The notes under the pieces were generated by a model, which saw only the letters and a list, made by a program, of their open reading frames with translations, ran no database searches and had not been told where the DNA came from. The translations under genes were made by a program, and so were the position numbers. Positions 63,834 to 64,000 of a stretch of DNA of 64,000 nt are shown piece after piece; position 1 is the first letter of the stretch; each line of letters begins with the position of its first letter. The DNA is from Thalassobium sp. (GTDB lineage: Bacteria; Pseudomonadota; Gammaproteobacteria; Pseudomonadales; Oceanobacteraceae), in NCBI GenBank assembly GCA_002733205.1, contig NVUW01000002.1:248001-312000 (forward strand). The letters run 5' to 3'.

Positions 63834-64000
63834 TTACAGCACCATCGCCGCAACCCAGCCAGCCACTAACAGCGGCAGGTTGAAATGCAGAAAGGTCGGC
63901 ACCACGGTGTCGCGCATATGATGGTGCTGGCCATCGGCATTAAGACCCGCGGTCGGCCCCAGCGTCGAATCCGACGCCGGTGAACCCGCATCGCCCAACG
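63834..64000 (-). CDS. C-terminal end of an Na+/H+ antiporter family protein (partial)
   Basis: The last 54 or so residues of a gene cut by the window edge: [20 protein letters not shown], then [20 protein letters not shown] and the end AAMVL. The GDAGSP-DS-TLGPT-GLN pattern belongs to the NhaC/YuiF-like Na+/H+ antiporter family. It is on the minus strand and convergent with plsC. Confidence 0.8.
   Translation of the reverse strand, partial: LGDAGSPASDSTLGPTAGLNADGQHHHMRDTVVPTFLHFNLPLLVAGWVAAMVL

Overview
The window looks like the chromosome of a Gammaproteobacterium from the Pseudomonadales/Oceanospirillales side. This rests on gene order and protein character, not on a database search. Pseudomonad-type neighbourhoods are intact: argH next to algZ-algR-hemC-hemD-hemX-hemY, glyQ-glyS-gmhB-plsC, and lysM/dprA/tsaC/hemF/aroE facing def-fmt-rsmB-trkA-trkH. 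Many Cys-anchored lipoproteins, a FadL-type porin, a BCCT carrier and tandem LpxL-like acyltransferases suit a marine Gram-negative. Both window edges cut through genes. I saw no rRNA, tRNA, CRISPR array or complete insertion sequence.

Layout. 1-4.9 kb: tail of a flavin reductase-type protein, an MscS channel, a surface lipoprotein, an orphan type-1 substrate-binding protein, and a REP-like palindrome cluster with a 15-bp tandem array. 4.9-11 kb (minus strand): AlgZ/AlgR two-component system followed by hemCDXY. 11.1-16.8 kb (plus): argH, then a tightly overlapping six-gene cassette (cupin, nucleotidyltransferase, GDPD-like phosphodiesterase, HAD phosphatase, nucleotidyltransferase-NTF2 fusion, glycosyltransferase-like protein). 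It looks like a pathway for activating and attaching a small phosphorylated group to a surface glycan and is one of the two most interesting regions. 16.9-23.7 kb: three outer-membrane-type lipoproteins including an LpoB-like one, yheV-prlC, and a gamma-class carbonic anhydrase homologue. 23.8-26.7 kb: an A+T-rich mini-island with an Mrr-type nuclease/STAND NTPase and a ccdAB toxin-antitoxin pair. 26.8-34.3 kb: FadL, YebC-type regulator, a choice-of-anchor I lipoprotein, a VC0807-type membrane protein, aroE, hemF, tsaC.

34.4-39.05 kb is an A+T-rich accessory island between tsaC and dprA. It carries a 5'-truncated polymorphic-toxin-like C-terminal module, a second decayed copy of the same module, and a series of small membrane proteins. 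One of these is partly duplicated with an in-frame stop. I read it as a graveyard or reservoir of orphan toxin/immunity cassettes.

39-47.9 kb: dprA, a LysM protein, then def-fmt-rsmB, trkA-trkH and a sigma/anti-sigma pair. 47.9-54.4 kb: two adjacent LpxL-like acyltransferases, a receiver-TPR regulator with a sensorless histidine kinase, and a BCCT transporter. 54.5-64 kb: glyQS, a monoheme lipoprotein, gmhB, two tandem mosaic lipoproteins, plsC and the tail of an Na+/H+ antiporter.

Start sites were set by ribosome-binding sites where the longest frame ran too far upstream. Several genes use GTG or TTG.
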